Shown here in pieces: positions 1 to 7,996 of a DNA stretch of 64,000 bases. Under the pieces are notes generated by a model. It did no database searches. It was not told the origin of the DNA and saw nothing but the letters and a program-made list of their open reading frames with translations. The number at the start of each line of letters is the position of its first letter. The stretch's first letter is position 1. The position numbers and the translations under genes are program-made. Location of the stretch: contig DDTB01000029.1 of assembly GCA_002343985.1 (NCBI GenBank), positions 1 to 64,000 on the forward strand, written 5' to 3'. Source of the DNA: Chitinophagaceae bacterium UBA2375 (GTDB lineage Bacteria > Bacteroidota > Bacteroidia > Chitinophagales > Chitinophagaceae).

Positions 1-6
1 GTATAG

Positions 7-96
7 GTTAGATATGTTTCATGAGTTTAATAGGATGGATAAGTTTCATGAGTTTCAGAGGTTGGATTGGTTGTATAGGTTTTAGATGTTACATAT
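7..96 (+). repeat. Degenerate tandem array with exact 9-bp period
   Basis: A GTT triplet recurs at 7, 16, 25, 43, 52, 61, 70, 79 and 88, with GAT at 34, giving ten consecutive 9-bp units. The commonest form is GTTTCATGA or GTTTCATAG. Bases 1-6 fit the last six bases of a preceding unit, so the array probably runs off the left edge. The plus-strand frame is closed by stops, so it is not a coding repeat. It lies downstream of the four-helix-bundle gene and reads towards it. Function is unknown. Confidence 0.75.
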
Positions 97-125
97 GTAT
101 AAATTTAATCATTAAAGCGTTCAGT

Positions 126-515
126 TTATTTATACTTATACCCTTTAAGGGCGGATGCACTTACGGCATTAATAAATTTTTGAATCAACCAACTTAATTT
201 ATTCGCCTTTTCACGCAACTCACTAAACTCTGTATGGGTCAAATATTCAAGGTCTAATGCCCTGTATAATTGCGCCCTCAGTTCACCACATGAAGCTTTG
301 GCAATGTAAAGAAACTGAATCAATTCCTTGTTGCCTCCTCTCTCAAATCCTTCTGCTATATTATCCATGATTGAACCCGACGATCCTTCAATCTGGTGAA
401 TTAACCTGAAATTATTTCCAAACTTTTTCTTCCTGACCAATAACCCGACCTCTTTACATAAAATCCTCGCTTCTTTCCAGCAAATGAGATCTTCAAACTT
501 TTGTATTGTTGCCAT
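126..515 (-). CDS. Four helix bundle protein (23S rRNA IVP / S23 family)
   Basis: The 129-residue product has the family hallmarks: an N-terminal FEDLICWKEA segment, then helices with IEGSSGSIMDNIAEGFERG and a later SCGELRAQL stretch. Members form small alpha-helical bundles that oligomerise. They were first found inside 23S rRNA intervening sequences and also occur as stand-alone chromosomal genes in Bacteroidota; Avd proteins of diversity-generating retroelements are relatives. No reverse transcriptase or rRNA is visible here, so this is a stand-alone copy. Its molecular role is not established. The ATG at 515 follows a short hairpin, and the gene has inward-facing 9-bp repeats on both sides, which hints at a mobile or selfish cassette (inference). 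Confidence 0.85.
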   Translation of the reverse strand: MATIQKFEDLICWKEARILCKEVGLLVRKKKFGNNFRLIHQIEGSSGSIMDNIAEGFERGGNKELIQFLYIAKASCGELRAQLYRALDLEYLTHTEFSELREKANKLSWLIQKFINAVSASALKGYKYK

Positions 516-518
516 AAT

Positions 519-552
519 CCTGTTTTTTCTGGAACAGGTAAACCTATGAAAC
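519..552 (-). repeat. Hairpin plus two 9-bp repeat units upstream of the four-helix gene
   Basis: On the minus strand, GTTTCATAG (552-544) and GTTTACCTG (543-535) are two in-phase units like those of the 7-96 array. They are followed by a 6-bp stem, CCTGTT at 538-533 with AACAGG at 524-519, that ends three bases before the ATG. The hairpin covers the place where a ribosome would land, so it could control translation; that is inference. Confidence 0.5.
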
Positions 553-584
553 CTTAAGGACTTATAATTCCTTATGAAATTAAT

Positions 585-1493
585 TTAGTCTATCGAAAAA
601 TAATCTGCCGACTGATAGACACCTGTACGTTGTTTCATCAACTGCATCAGGATATCGTTTGCCAGGCTGCTGGCGCCAAACCTGAACCATTCATTATTCA
701 TCCAATCCTCACCCAATACTTCCTGAAGGAGTACGAGGTAATGCAATGCCAGCTTGGCTTTCGAAATGCCGCCGGCAGGCTTCATCGCGATCTTCTTTCC
801 TGTTTTGTAATAAAAATCACGGATGGCTTCCAGCATCACCAGCGTTACCGGCAACGTAGCCGCGGGAGAAATTTTCCCTGTTGATGTTTTTATGAAATCG
901 GCACCGGCATACATGGCAATATCACTGGCCCTGCGCACATTGTCGTAGGTAACGAGTTCGCCGGTTTCCAGTATCACTTTCAGCCTGGCCTGTCCGCATG
1001 CTTCCTTCACCGCGGCGATTTCATCAAACACAAAATTGTATTCGCCCTGGTGGAACTTCCCGCGGGAAATCACCATATCAATTTCATCGGCACCCTGTTC
1101 TACCGCGAATTTGGTGTCCCTGATTTTAACATCGCGGGGCGCTTGTCCGCTGGGAAACGCTGTTGCCACCGCCGCCACTTTCACACCCGAGTTACCCACG
1201 GCTTTTTTGGCCACGGCTACCATTGACGGGTAGACGCAGACAGCCGCTACAGTTGGTAAACCCGGGTACACATCATGCAGGTGCTGTGCCTTGTAGCACA
1301 TTTGTTTGACTTTGCCATCCGTATCCTTGCCTTCGAGAGTGGTAAGGTCAATCATATTCAAAGCCAGCTTCAGTCCATTGATTTTGGTTTCATTCTTAAT
1401 GCTGCGCTTGGTAACGCGGGACGCCCTTTCCTCCACTCCCACCTGGTCGATATGCGGGGTAAGGCTAAAATCAGGTATTTGTATCTTGGTCAT
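585..1493 (-). CDS. deoC: Deoxyribose-phosphate aldolase
   Basis: The product (302 residues) cleaves 2-deoxyribose-5-phosphate to glyceraldehyde-3-phosphate and acetaldehyde in the cytoplasm, the last step of deoxynucleoside catabolism. The class I aldolase signature is present: LKVILETGEL at about 171-180, the Schiff-base lysine in FIKTSTGK (Lys202) and a second conserved lysine in MKPAGGIS (Lys238). It is longer than the roughly 220-250 residue short forms because of an N-terminal extension. The gene starts 17 bases after the nucleoside phosphorylase stop on the same strand, so the two probably form one transcript that supplies pentose phosphate from nucleosides. The phosphopentomutase that would link them is not in the window. 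Confidence 0.95.
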   Translation of the reverse strand: MTKIQIPDFSLTPHIDQVGVEERASRVTKRSIKNETKINGLKLALNMIDLTTLEGKDTDGKVKQMCYKAQHLHDVYPGLPTVAAVCVYPSMVAVAKKAVGNSGVKVAAVATAFPSGQAPRDVKIRDTKFAVEQGADEIDMVISRGKFHQGEYNFVFDEIAAVKEACGQARLKVILETGELVTYDNVRRASDIAMYAGADFIKTSTGKISPAATLPVTLVMLEAIRDFYYKTGKKIAMKPAGGISKAKLALHYLVLLQEVLGEDWMNNEWFRFGASSLANDILMQLMKQRTGVYQSADYFSID

Positions 1494-1510
1494 TGTCTTT
1501 AATTAAATGG

Positions 1511-2389
1511 TCAATCGCCCGCTGTGAGGGCTTCAAGTGAATGACGGATCATTTGTTCAACCGCCGCGTTGCTGTCTTTTGAAAAAGCTTGCAGCACCCG
1601 GTTCGCCACAATCACATTCACGCTCATGCAATGATGGCCCAGCAATCGCCCCAAACCGTAAATAGCGGATGTTTCCATTTCAAAGTTAGTGATCCTGTGG
1701 TTTCCGTACCGGAAATCTGTGAGCTTGTTGATCAGGCCCGGACTGCTAACTTCCAGTCTTAGAATGCGGCCCTGCGGACCATAAAAGCCCGGACAGGTCA
1801 CCGTCATGCCCTGGTGATACCCACTATTGAACTTTGACAGCAAAAGGGAGCTCCCTGCAAACGCGTAGGGCCTGGTGATATCCGTATCCAAACCGGTTTG
1901 TTTGGTGAATGCTTCCGCGATGGCATTTTCATCATGGGATTTTTCGTACCGGTAATAATTTAATAAATTATCCAGGCCGATGCCATGCGATGAAGCCACG
2001 AAACCATCCACGGGGATATCCGCCTGCAATGCGCCTGAAGTGCCAAAACGGATGATCTGCAATGATTTTTTTTCTGCCTTAACCTCCCGGCTGTTGAAAT
2101 CGATATTGACCAGGGCATCGAGTTCATTCAGTGCGATATCGATATTATCCGGGCCGATCCCGGTTGACAAAACCGATAACCTTTTTTTTCCAATATAGCC
2201 TGTATGCGTGATGAATTCGCGATGCTGGCACTGGACTTCGATGCGGTCGAAATGTTTACTGACTTTTTTTACCCGATCGGGGTCGCCCACCAAAATAACG
2301 GTTTCGGCCAGTTCTTCAGGCCTGAGGTCGAGGTGGTAAATGGCGCCGCGCCCGGTAATGATGAGTTCTGATTCGGCTATTTTTGACAT
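1511..2389 (-). CDS. udp: Nucleoside phosphorylase, uridine phosphorylase-like
   Basis: The product belongs to the PNP/UDP phosphorylase family, which splits nucleosides with phosphate into base and (deoxy)ribose-1-phosphate. Visible family motifs are the phosphate-binding GDPDR loop near the N-terminus, a central SSHGIGLDN segment and NFEMETSAIYGL, whose Glu-Met-Glu binds the ribose. I chose the ATG at 2389 (product begins MSKIAESE) over the upstream one at 2419, because the ten extra residues do not belong to the family and 292 residues is a normal length. Uridine specificity is inferred from overall similarity. It is the first gene of a pair with deoC. Confidence 0.85.
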   Translation of the reverse strand: MSKIAESELIITGRGAIYHLDLRPEELAETVILVGDPDRVKKVSKHFDRIEVQCQHREFITHTGYIGKKRLSVLSTGIGPDNIDIALNELDALVNIDFNSREVKAEKKSLQIIRFGTSGALQADIPVDGFVASSHGIGLDNLLNYYRYEKSHDENAIAEAFTKQTGLDTDITRPYAFAGSSLLLSKFNSGYHQGMTVTCPGFYGPQGRILRLEVSSPGLINKLTDFRYGNHRITNFEMETSAIYGLGRLLGHHCMSVNVIVANRVLQAFSKDSNAAVEQMIRHSLEALTAGD

Positions 2390-2509
2390 GGCTGATAAAA
2401 TAAGGTGATAAATATACAAATTATGCGGATGCAGGGGCCTTCGTATGAAACGATCATCAAATAAAATTAGCGGATTAGCCGGTCTTGCAAAAAATATACC
2501 AGGCTTTGC

Positions 2510-2541
2510 AAAAAAAAGAAAAGCGGCTCTGTGGCCGCTTT
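2510..2541 (-). terminator. Rho-independent terminator of pgk
   Basis: Read on the minus strand, an 8-bp perfect stem (AAAGCGGC / GCCGCTTT, arms 2541-2534 and 2527-2520) with a 6-base loop is followed by a run of T broken by one C (2520-2510). It sits 20 bases past the pgk stop. Confidence 0.9.
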
Positions 2542-2560
2542 GATAAAATAGTATTTTCGT

Positions 2561-3763
2561 TTACACGTTCCTGATAGCAGCAATACCCGGCAATACTTTG
2601 CCTTCAAAATATTCCAGCATGGCGCCGCCGCCGGTTGATACATAACTGACCTGGTCCGCGAGGTTGAACTTGTTCACGGCAGCTACGCTGTCGCCGCCGC
2701 CAACCAGGCTGAATGCTCCTTTACCGGTAGCTTCCGCAACAGCCAGCGCGATGGACTTGGTTCCATTTTGAAATTTCTCCATTTCAAACACACCCATAGG
2801 GCCGTTCCATAAAATGGTTTTGCTGTTCAGGATGGCCTCTTTGAAATGGGCAACAGCGGCAGGGCCAATATCGAGCCCCATCCAGCCGGAAGGGATCCCA
2901 TTGCTTTCGCTGGTTGTGGTCTGGGCCTGCGCGTCAAACTTGTCGGCAATCACAGAATCAACGGGCAGGAGTATTTTAACGCCTTTCTCTTTGGCTTTTT
3001 GAATGATCTCGCGGGCCGTGTCGAGCCTGTCGTCTTCGCAAAGCGAATTACCGATAACACCGCCCTGGGCCTTGAAGAAAGTATATGCCATGCCACCCCC
3101 GATAATGATTTGATCGGCACGTTGCAGGAGGTTTTCGATGATCAGGATTTTATCAGAAACTTTGGCGCCACCGATGATGGCAGTGAAAGGCTTTTTAGCT
3201 TTATGCAATACACGTTCCGCGCTGCTCACTTCACCCTCCATCAGCAAACCAAACATTTTATGGCCCGCCGGAAAATATTGCGCGATCACCGCTGTGGAAG
3301 CGTGCGCCCTATGTGCCGTTCCAAACGCGTCGTTCACATACACATCACCCAGTTTACTGAGCTTTTCCGCGAATGCCGTGTCGCCCTTTTCTTCTTCTTT
3401 ATAAAAGCGAAGGTTTTCGAGCAGCAACACTTCGCCCTGCTTTAACCCCGACGACGCGTCGATGGCAGATTGCCCGATACAATCATCCGCGAACTTCACC
3501 GTGTGTGAATCACCAAGTAATGATTGTAAATGAGGCACCAGGTGTTTGAGGGAATATTTATCCGTCGGGCCTTCCTTTGGCCTTCCCAGGTGGCTCATCA
3601 GGATTACGGAACCGCCATCCGACAATATTTTCATGATGCTGGGTAAAGTGGCCCTCATGCGGGTATCATCGGTGATGTGAAAATTTTCGTCGAGTGGTAC
3701 ATTAAAATCCACCCTGACCAATGCTTTTTTTCCGGAAAAATTAAACTGGCTGAATGCAGACAT
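2561..3763 (-). CDS. pgk: Phosphoglycerate kinase
   Basis: The 400-residue product is a full-length glycolytic phosphoglycerate kinase, which makes ATP from 1,3-bisphosphoglycerate in the cytoplasm. It carries the substrate signature VRVDFNVPLDE near the N-terminus, the LMSHLGRPKE loop, LLLENLRFYKEE, and the nucleotide-binding WNGPMGVFE and GGGDSVAA segments near the C-terminus. It lies downstream of gap on the same strand, with a 103-base spacer that contains an inverted repeat. A strong terminator follows. No frameshift or missing motif is seen. Confidence 0.98.
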   Translation of the reverse strand: MSAFSQFNFSGKKALVRVDFNVPLDENFHITDDTRMRATLPSIMKILSDGGSVILMSHLGRPKEGPTDKYSLKHLVPHLQSLLGDSHTVKFADDCIGQSAIDASSGLKQGEVLLLENLRFYKEEEKGDTAFAEKLSKLGDVYVNDAFGTAHRAHASTAVIAQYFPAGHKMFGLLMEGEVSSAERVLHKAKKPFTAIIGGAKVSDKILIIENLLQRADQIIIGGGMAYTFFKAQGGVIGNSLCEDDRLDTAREIIQKAKEKGVKILLPVDSVIADKFDAQAQTTTSESNGIPSGWMGLDIGPAAVAHFKEAILNSKTILWNGPMGVFEMEKFQNGTKSIALAVAEATGKGAFSLVGGGDSVAAVNKFNLADQVSYVSTGGGAMLEYFEGKVLPGIAAIRNV

Positions 3764-3791
3764 ATGGAATTTTTTGAACGGTGAAAAACTG

Positions 3792-3856
3792 AAAAGGTTT
3801 CATCAGTTCCATCAGTATCACAAACTGTAATACCCATGAACCTGCTGAAACCTTTT
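3792..3856. repeat. Inverted repeat made of 9-bp units between gap and pgk
   Basis: A 15-bp inverted repeat with one mismatch (3792-3806 against 3842-3856) encloses 35 bases. Each side resolves into 9-bp units in phase: GTTTCATCA, GTTCCATCA, GTATCACAA from 3797 on the plus strand, and GTTTCAGCA, GGTTCATGG, GTATTACAG from 3851 on the minus strand. These resemble the units around the four-helix gene. The element may act as an intercistronic hairpin in the gap-pgk transcript. Confidence 0.65.
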
Positions 3857-3866
3857 ACTGATTAGA

Positions 3867-4880
3867 TTACTTCGAAATGAGGCCGGCAAAATGATGCACG
3901 GTGCGCACCAATTGCGATACATAACTCATTTCATTATCATACCAACTCACGGTTTTAACCATTTGCTGATCGCCTATGGTCATGACCCTGGTTTGTGTAG
4001 CGTCAAACAATGAACCAAAGTTGATGCCGATCACATCGCTGCTCACAATTTCATCTTCTGTATAACCAAAGCTTTCATTGCTGGCTGCCTTCATAGCCGC
4101 ATTCACTTCTTCGGCAGTGGTTTTTTTGGCGAGGATAGAATAGAGTTCCGTTACGGAACCAGTGATTACCGGAACACGTTGTGCACCACCATCGAGTTTT
4201 CCTTTCAATTCAGGAAGTACAAGCCCGATGGCTTTGGCGGCGCCGGTGCTGTTCGGAACGATGTTGGATGCAGCCGCACGCGCCCTGCGCAGGTCGCCTT
4301 TGGCATGTGGCGCGTCCAGCGTATTCTGATCGTTGGTGTATGCATGGATGGTGCTCATCAGGCCGGTTACGATACCAAAGTTATCGTTCAGGGCTTTGGC
4401 CATGGGGGCGAGGCAGTTGGTGGTGCAACTGGCGCAGGAAATGATTGTTTCAGAGCCATCGAGGATTTGATGGTTTACATTAAACACGATGGTCTTCAGG
4501 TCGCCGGTAGCGGGCGCTGAAATCACAACGCGTTTGGCTCCGGCGGCCAGGTGCGCGGCGGCTTTGTCTTTATCAGTAAAAAAGCCGGTGCTCTCGATCA
4601 CCACGTCAACATCGTGCTGTCCCCATGGAATTTGAGCCGGGTCTTTTTGGGCGTAAATTTTAATCTCATGGCCATTCACCAGGATTGAGTTGTCAGTTGA
4701 AGTTACAGTCTGACCAAAACGGCCCTGGGCGGTATCGTACTTCAACAGGTGCGCGAGTACGGCCGGGCTTGTCAGGTCGTTGATGGCAACCACGTCGATG
4801 CCTTTCATGTCATAGATTTGGCGGAATACCAGGCGGCCGATGCGGCCAAAACCATTGATTGCAACTTTAACTGTGCTCAT
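3867..4880 (-). CDS. gap: Glyceraldehyde-3-phosphate dehydrogenase, type I
   Basis: This is a 337-residue NAD-dependent dehydrogenase that oxidises glyceraldehyde-3-phosphate to 1,3-bisphosphoglycerate. The N-terminal Rossmann motif INGFGRIGR is intact, and the catalytic cysteine (Cys152) lies in SCASCTTNC. The C-terminal WYDNEMSYVSQLV helix is typical. An asparagine-aspartate pair in VAINDLTS fits NAD preference. A Bacteroidota -7 element lies about 38 bases upstream of the ATG, so transcription of gap and then pgk probably starts there. The order gap-pgk is common in bacterial glycolytic operons. Confidence 0.97.
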   Translation of the reverse strand: MSTVKVAINGFGRIGRLVFRQIYDMKGIDVVAINDLTSPAVLAHLLKYDTAQGRFGQTVTSTDNSILVNGHEIKIYAQKDPAQIPWGQHDVDVVIESTGFFTDKDKAAAHLAAGAKRVVISAPATGDLKTIVFNVNHQILDGSETIISCASCTTNCLAPMAKALNDNFGIVTGLMSTIHAYTNDQNTLDAPHAKGDLRRARAAASNIVPNSTGAAKAIGLVLPELKGKLDGGAQRVPVITGSVTELYSILAKKTTAEEVNAAMKAASNESFGYTEDEIVSSDVIGINFGSLFDATQTRVMTIGDQQMVKTVSWYDNEMSYVSQLVRTVHHFAGLISK

Positions 4881-4917
4881 AATTGAAAATTGAAATGTGA
4901 GATTGATTTTTGCGAGG

Positions 4918-4925
4918 CAAAATTA
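4918..4925 (-). promoter_or_regulatory. Candidate promoter -7 element for gap-pgk
   Basis: TAATTTTG on the minus strand matches the Bacteroidota -7 consensus TAnnTTTG. No good TTTG -33 element is seen at the usual distance. The predicted leader is about 30 bases. Confidence 0.5.
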
Positions 4926-5011
4926 CAGGAATGCCCGGTAAACGGTGGGATTAATTTTGACGGACGGGATGGGGCCTGTACTATTAGAATCCCTTTCATT
5001 TTTCCAAAAAA

Positions 5012-5043
5012 TTTGGTGAAAATGCATTTCCTGCCTATCTTTG
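5012..5043 (+). promoter_or_regulatory. Promoter of tRNA-Glu
   Basis: TTTG (5012-5015), 20 bases, then TATCTTTG (5036-5043): a full match to the Bacteroidota -33/-7 promoter. It is placed 17 bases before the mature tRNA start. Confidence 0.8.
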
Positions 5044-5060
5044 CCCTCCGAAAATTAAAT

Positions 5061-5132
5061 GCCGCGTTGGTCAAGGGGTTAAGACGCCTCCCTTTCACGG
5101 AGGAATCACGGGTTCGATTCCCGTACGTGGTA
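5061..5132 (+). tRNA. tRNA-Glu (anticodon TTC)
   Basis: The 72-nt cloverleaf has a 7-bp acceptor stem (GCCGCGT with ACGTGGT, two G-T pairs), an anticodon stem CCTCC/GGAGG (5087-5091 and 5099-5103) around the loop CTTTCAC, and a T-arm with GGTTCGATTCC. The anticodon TTC is at 5094-5096. The CCA end is not encoded. A promoter precedes it and a terminator follows, so it is a single-gene transcription unit. Confidence 0.96.
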
Positions 5133-5136
5133 CTAG

Positions 5137-5166
5137 AAAGCCTATCATTTTGATGGGCTTTTTTTT
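5137..5166 (+). terminator. Terminator of tRNA-Glu
   Basis: AAAGCCTATC (5137-5146) pairs with GATGGGCTTT (5152-5161) through one G-T pair. The loop is 5 bases and the 3' arm runs into a stretch of eight T residues. Confidence 0.9.
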
Positions 5167-5181
5167 ATTTAATTTCATCGC

Positions 5182-6672
5182 ATGAGTACTCCGGATGCAC
5201 AGGCAGACGACATACATATAGCCATGTCCAAATCATGGTCTGCCTTTATGCGGTACAGGCAAAGCAGCCTTCGAGAACGCCATGCACTTCTGTATGAAAT
5301 CGCCGCGCAAGTTGAAGCATTGCATGATGTACTGATTGATATTGCGGCTTCAGAAACCCATCTTCCCCATTCCCGCCTGGTAGCCGAGAAAAACAGGATG
5401 CTTTTCCAACTTCGTTTCTATGCGGATGTTGCACAGGATGGCAGCTTTTTAGACCTCCGCATCGACCATGCCCAAACGCATAAAAACCCTACACAACCCG
5501 ATATCCGAAAAATGAACATACCGCTAGGACCTGTCGTCATTTTCGGAGCCAGTAATTTCCCGTTCGCATATTCCACCGCAGGCGGCGATACCGCCTCAGC
5601 CCTTATGGCCGGGTGCACCGTGGTTGTAAAAGCCCACCCCGCGCATCCAAAAACCTGCCAATTGCTGGCTGATGCCATTCAATTGGCTGTAGCAAAAACC
5701 GGTTTTCCGGATGGCGTTTTTCAGCAATTATTTGGGAACGCACACAGCGTTGGAGAAACCCTGGTCAAACACCCTTTATGCAAAGCCGTTGGTTTTACAG
5801 GTTCTTACACGGGTGGTAAACAGTTGTTTGATTGGGCAAACCAACGACCTGAACCCATACCTGTATTTGCGGAAATGGGCAGCGTGAACCCGGTATTCTT
5901 ATTCCCATCCAAAGCCAAACAAGCTGCCAGGCAAATGGCAGACATGCTCGCTGATTCCATTCAGTTAGGGGTTGGACAATTCTGTACCAGCCCGGGTATC
6001 ATCATTGGCATCAAAAACGATGACCTCGATGTTTTCCGCGAACAGCTCGCGCAATGCGCATCGGCATCCAATCCCGCACCCATGCTGCATGAAGGCATCT
6101 ACAGGAATTTTATTCAGAACAGGTCAGAAGCTCTCCATCAACCCGGCGTGCGGCTCCTCAATGATATGCCGACAAATATTCCTGAAGGCTACGCGAGCGC
6201 TTCCATTGCGTGTACAGATGCCCGTTATTTCCTGACGAACCCAAACCTGCATGAAGAAGTTTTTGGGCCCTTTGCCCTTTTGGTCGAATGCAGGGATATG
6301 GAAGAAATGCTTGATGTTGCACGTTCACTAAAAGGCCAGCTCACCTGCAGTATCCTGGCTGAAGATTCGGAACTTGACGCTTACAGGGACCTACTGGATG
6401 AAATCAGTCTGCATTGTGGAAGGTTGATCATAAACGGTGTACCAACCGGTGTATCGGTTTGTCATGCCATGCATCATGGCGGCCCTTACCCAGCCACAAC
6501 AGACAGCCGCTTCACGGCTGTTGGCCCCGATGCCATTAAAAGATTTACGCGGCCGCTTTGTTTCCAAAACTGGCCCGAACATTTGTTGCCTGGGGCTTTA
6601 CAAAACAGCAACCCAATGAACTATCGGAGAATGGTTAAAGGCAATTGGACTAACCCTAACGCAGATGCATAG
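5182..6672 (+). CDS. Aldehyde dehydrogenase, ketoglutarate-semialdehyde / NADP type
   Basis: The 496-residue enzyme is in the aldehyde dehydrogenase superfamily, in the subgroup that includes alpha-ketoglutaric semialdehyde dehydrogenase and the NADP-dependent fatty aldehyde dehydrogenase of Vibrio. The fold signature PLGPVVIFGASNFPFAYS is present. The general base is Glu231 in FAEMGSVNP and the nucleophile is Cys268 in GQFCTSPG. The subgroup oxidises short semialdehydes arising from hydroxyproline, glucarate or arabinose breakdown, but no genes of those pathways sit alongside, so the true substrate is open. The gene starts 16 bases after the tRNA terminator and ends 4 bases from the convergent hydroxylase gene. 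Confidence 0.88.
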   Translation: MSTPDAQADDIHIAMSKSWSAFMRYRQSSLRERHALLYEIAAQVEALHDVLIDIAASETHLPHSRLVAEKNRMLFQLRFYADVAQDGSFLDLRIDHAQTHKNPTQPDIRKMNIPLGPVVIFGASNFPFAYSTAGGDTASALMAGCTVVVKAHPAHPKTCQLLADAIQLAVAKTGFPDGVFQQLFGNAHSVGETLVKHPLCKAVGFTGSYTGGKQLFDWANQRPEPIPVFAEMGSVNPVFLFPSKAKQAARQMADMLADSIQLGVGQFCTSPGIIIGIKNDDLDVFREQLAQCASASNPAPMLHEGIYRNFIQNRSEALHQPGVRLLNDMPTNIPEGYASASIACTDARYFLTNPNLHEEVFGPFALLVECRDMEEMLDVARSLKGQLTCSILAEDSELDAYRDLLDEISLHCGRLIINGVPTGVSVCHAMHHGGPYPATTDSRFTAVGPDAIKRFTRPLCFQNWPEHLLPGALQNSNPMNYRRMVKGNWTNPNADA

Positions 6673-6676
6673 ACGC

Positions 6677-7927
6677 TCATTGCCCTTTACGGTGTTCAAG
6701 GTAAAAATAAATAGTCCCTGAAAGAGATAGTATAAAATACGCGTACATATACATCTGTACCGGCTGCCCGAGTTGCGCGCCTGCCAGCCAGTCAGACTGA
6801 AAATATACTAAGATTATGCCTGTTAAATCGCGTATAATGCCTGTGAACAATGATGAAGCCTGCCTGTCCATTAGGTCCGTTAATGCATACACCGATAAAA
6901 AAACAAAGAGCCCGTAATACAACATCCCCGGCATGCCAATGTCCGCGATCTGGCCAAACAGGTAACTGATGCATACAAGCAACATCAGCAATTGAAACCA
7001 TGTCCAGGCCAGGAAAGGTTTACTATATGGTGTATCATATTTTTCGAACTGGTACACGTCGTTAATTTTTTCCACGGGGTAAGATTCCGCCACATCCGAA
7101 GGGCGCCAACCCGTAGGCATAAACCATATCCTGAATTTGTCTTTCCAGTTCCGCGTGCGCCACGCGTCCTTGACCAGTAGCCAGAAATGTTGAAAATTAA
7201 TCTTAATGGGATTCCAAGTGCGGACAGGCCTTGTGATCCCATACACAGGCGGCACACCGGGCAATTCTTCCTGGAATGTGCCAAATAGTTTATCCCAAAT
7301 AATAAAAATCTGGCTGTAATTTTTATCCAAATACTCCGGGTTGATGGCATGATGCACCCGGTGGTGTGATGGGGTAACAATGACCTTTTCTAAAACACCC
7401 ATCTTGCCAATATGGCGCGTATGGTACCAGAACTGAGCGAACAGGTGCAGGGGCCCCACTACGGCTATCACTGATGGCTCGATGCCCAACAAAGCAGCGG
7501 GTAATAGCAACAACACAAAGAGCCGTACAAATACGGAAATGCTTTGCCGAAGGGCACAGGCCAGGTTAAACTCTTCGCTGCTATGATGCACCAGGTGCGC
7601 ATTCCAGAAAAAATTGATTTTATGGTCGATGGCATGCACCACGTAACCCGCAAAATCAAGCACGATAAAAACAACCAGGTACGTCAGCCAGTTGGTTTGC
7701 CAATGCATCAACGCCCAATGCCTGTACATCCATTCGTAACTGATGATGGCTACGCTCAACCCCAATACATCCTTGGTGACATTGGTAATGCCGGAACAAA
7801 GACTGCTGATCATATCCATGGGCCTGACCGTATCAAAACCCTTCCTCCAGCCATACCACTTTTCAAACAAGACCAGCAATAAAAATACCGGCATCGCCAC
7901 CAATAATATCTTTCCATATGTTTCCAC
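6677..7927 (-). CDS. Sterol desaturase / fatty acid hydroxylase family membrane protein
   Basis: This 416-residue integral membrane protein has the di-iron histidine clusters of the fatty acid hydroxylase superfamily: HAIDHKINFFW followed by HLVHHSSEEFN, and later HHRVHHAIN. Hydrophobic helices lie at the N-terminus and in the C-terminal third, so several transmembrane segments are expected. Family members hydroxylate or desaturate lipid chains or sterols with oxygen. In Bacteroidota the exact substrate of this group is rarely known, and 3-hydroxylation or alkylglycerol-type chemistry are possibilities only. Its stop is 4 bases from the stop of the convergent aldehyde dehydrogenase. Confidence 0.85.
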   Translation of the reverse strand: METYGKILLVAMPVFLLLVLFEKWYGWRKGFDTVRPMDMISSLCSGITNVTKDVLGLSVAIISYEWMYRHWALMHWQTNWLTYLVVFIVLDFAGYVVHAIDHKINFFWNAHLVHHSSEEFNLACALRQSISVFVRLFVLLLLPAALLGIEPSVIAVVGPLHLFAQFWYHTRHIGKMGVLEKVIVTPSHHRVHHAINPEYLDKNYSQIFIIWDKLFGTFQEELPGVPPVYGITRPVRTWNPIKINFQHFWLLVKDAWRTRNWKDKFRIWFMPTGWRPSDVAESYPVEKINDVYQFEKYDTPYSKPFLAWTWFQLLMLLVCISYLFGQIADIGMPGMLYYGLFVFLSVYALTDLMDRQASSLFTGIIRDLTGIILVYFQSDWLAGAQLGQPVQMYMYAYFILSLSGTIYFYLEHRKGQ

Positions 7928-7984
7928 AGGCTGAAATTAATTTTTTTACATGAATCAAAAGGATAACATAATTAATATCAGGCT

Positions 7985-7992
7985 TATCTTTA
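7985..7992 (+). promoter_or_regulatory. Candidate -7 element for the serine hydrolase gene
   Basis: TATCTTTA differs from TAnnTTTG by one base and ends 4 bases before the ATG at 7997, implying a transcript with almost no leader. Confidence 0.45.
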
Positions 7993-7996
7993 ATAC

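Noticed and set aside
7..96. Tandem repeat considered as a CRISPR array
   Set aside because: Units are 9 bp, contiguous and degenerate, with no spacers of 25-40 bases and no cas genes nearby.
126..515. Four-helix protein as an Avd accessory of a diversity-generating retroelement
   Set aside because: No reverse transcriptase, template repeat or variable target gene is seen in the window.
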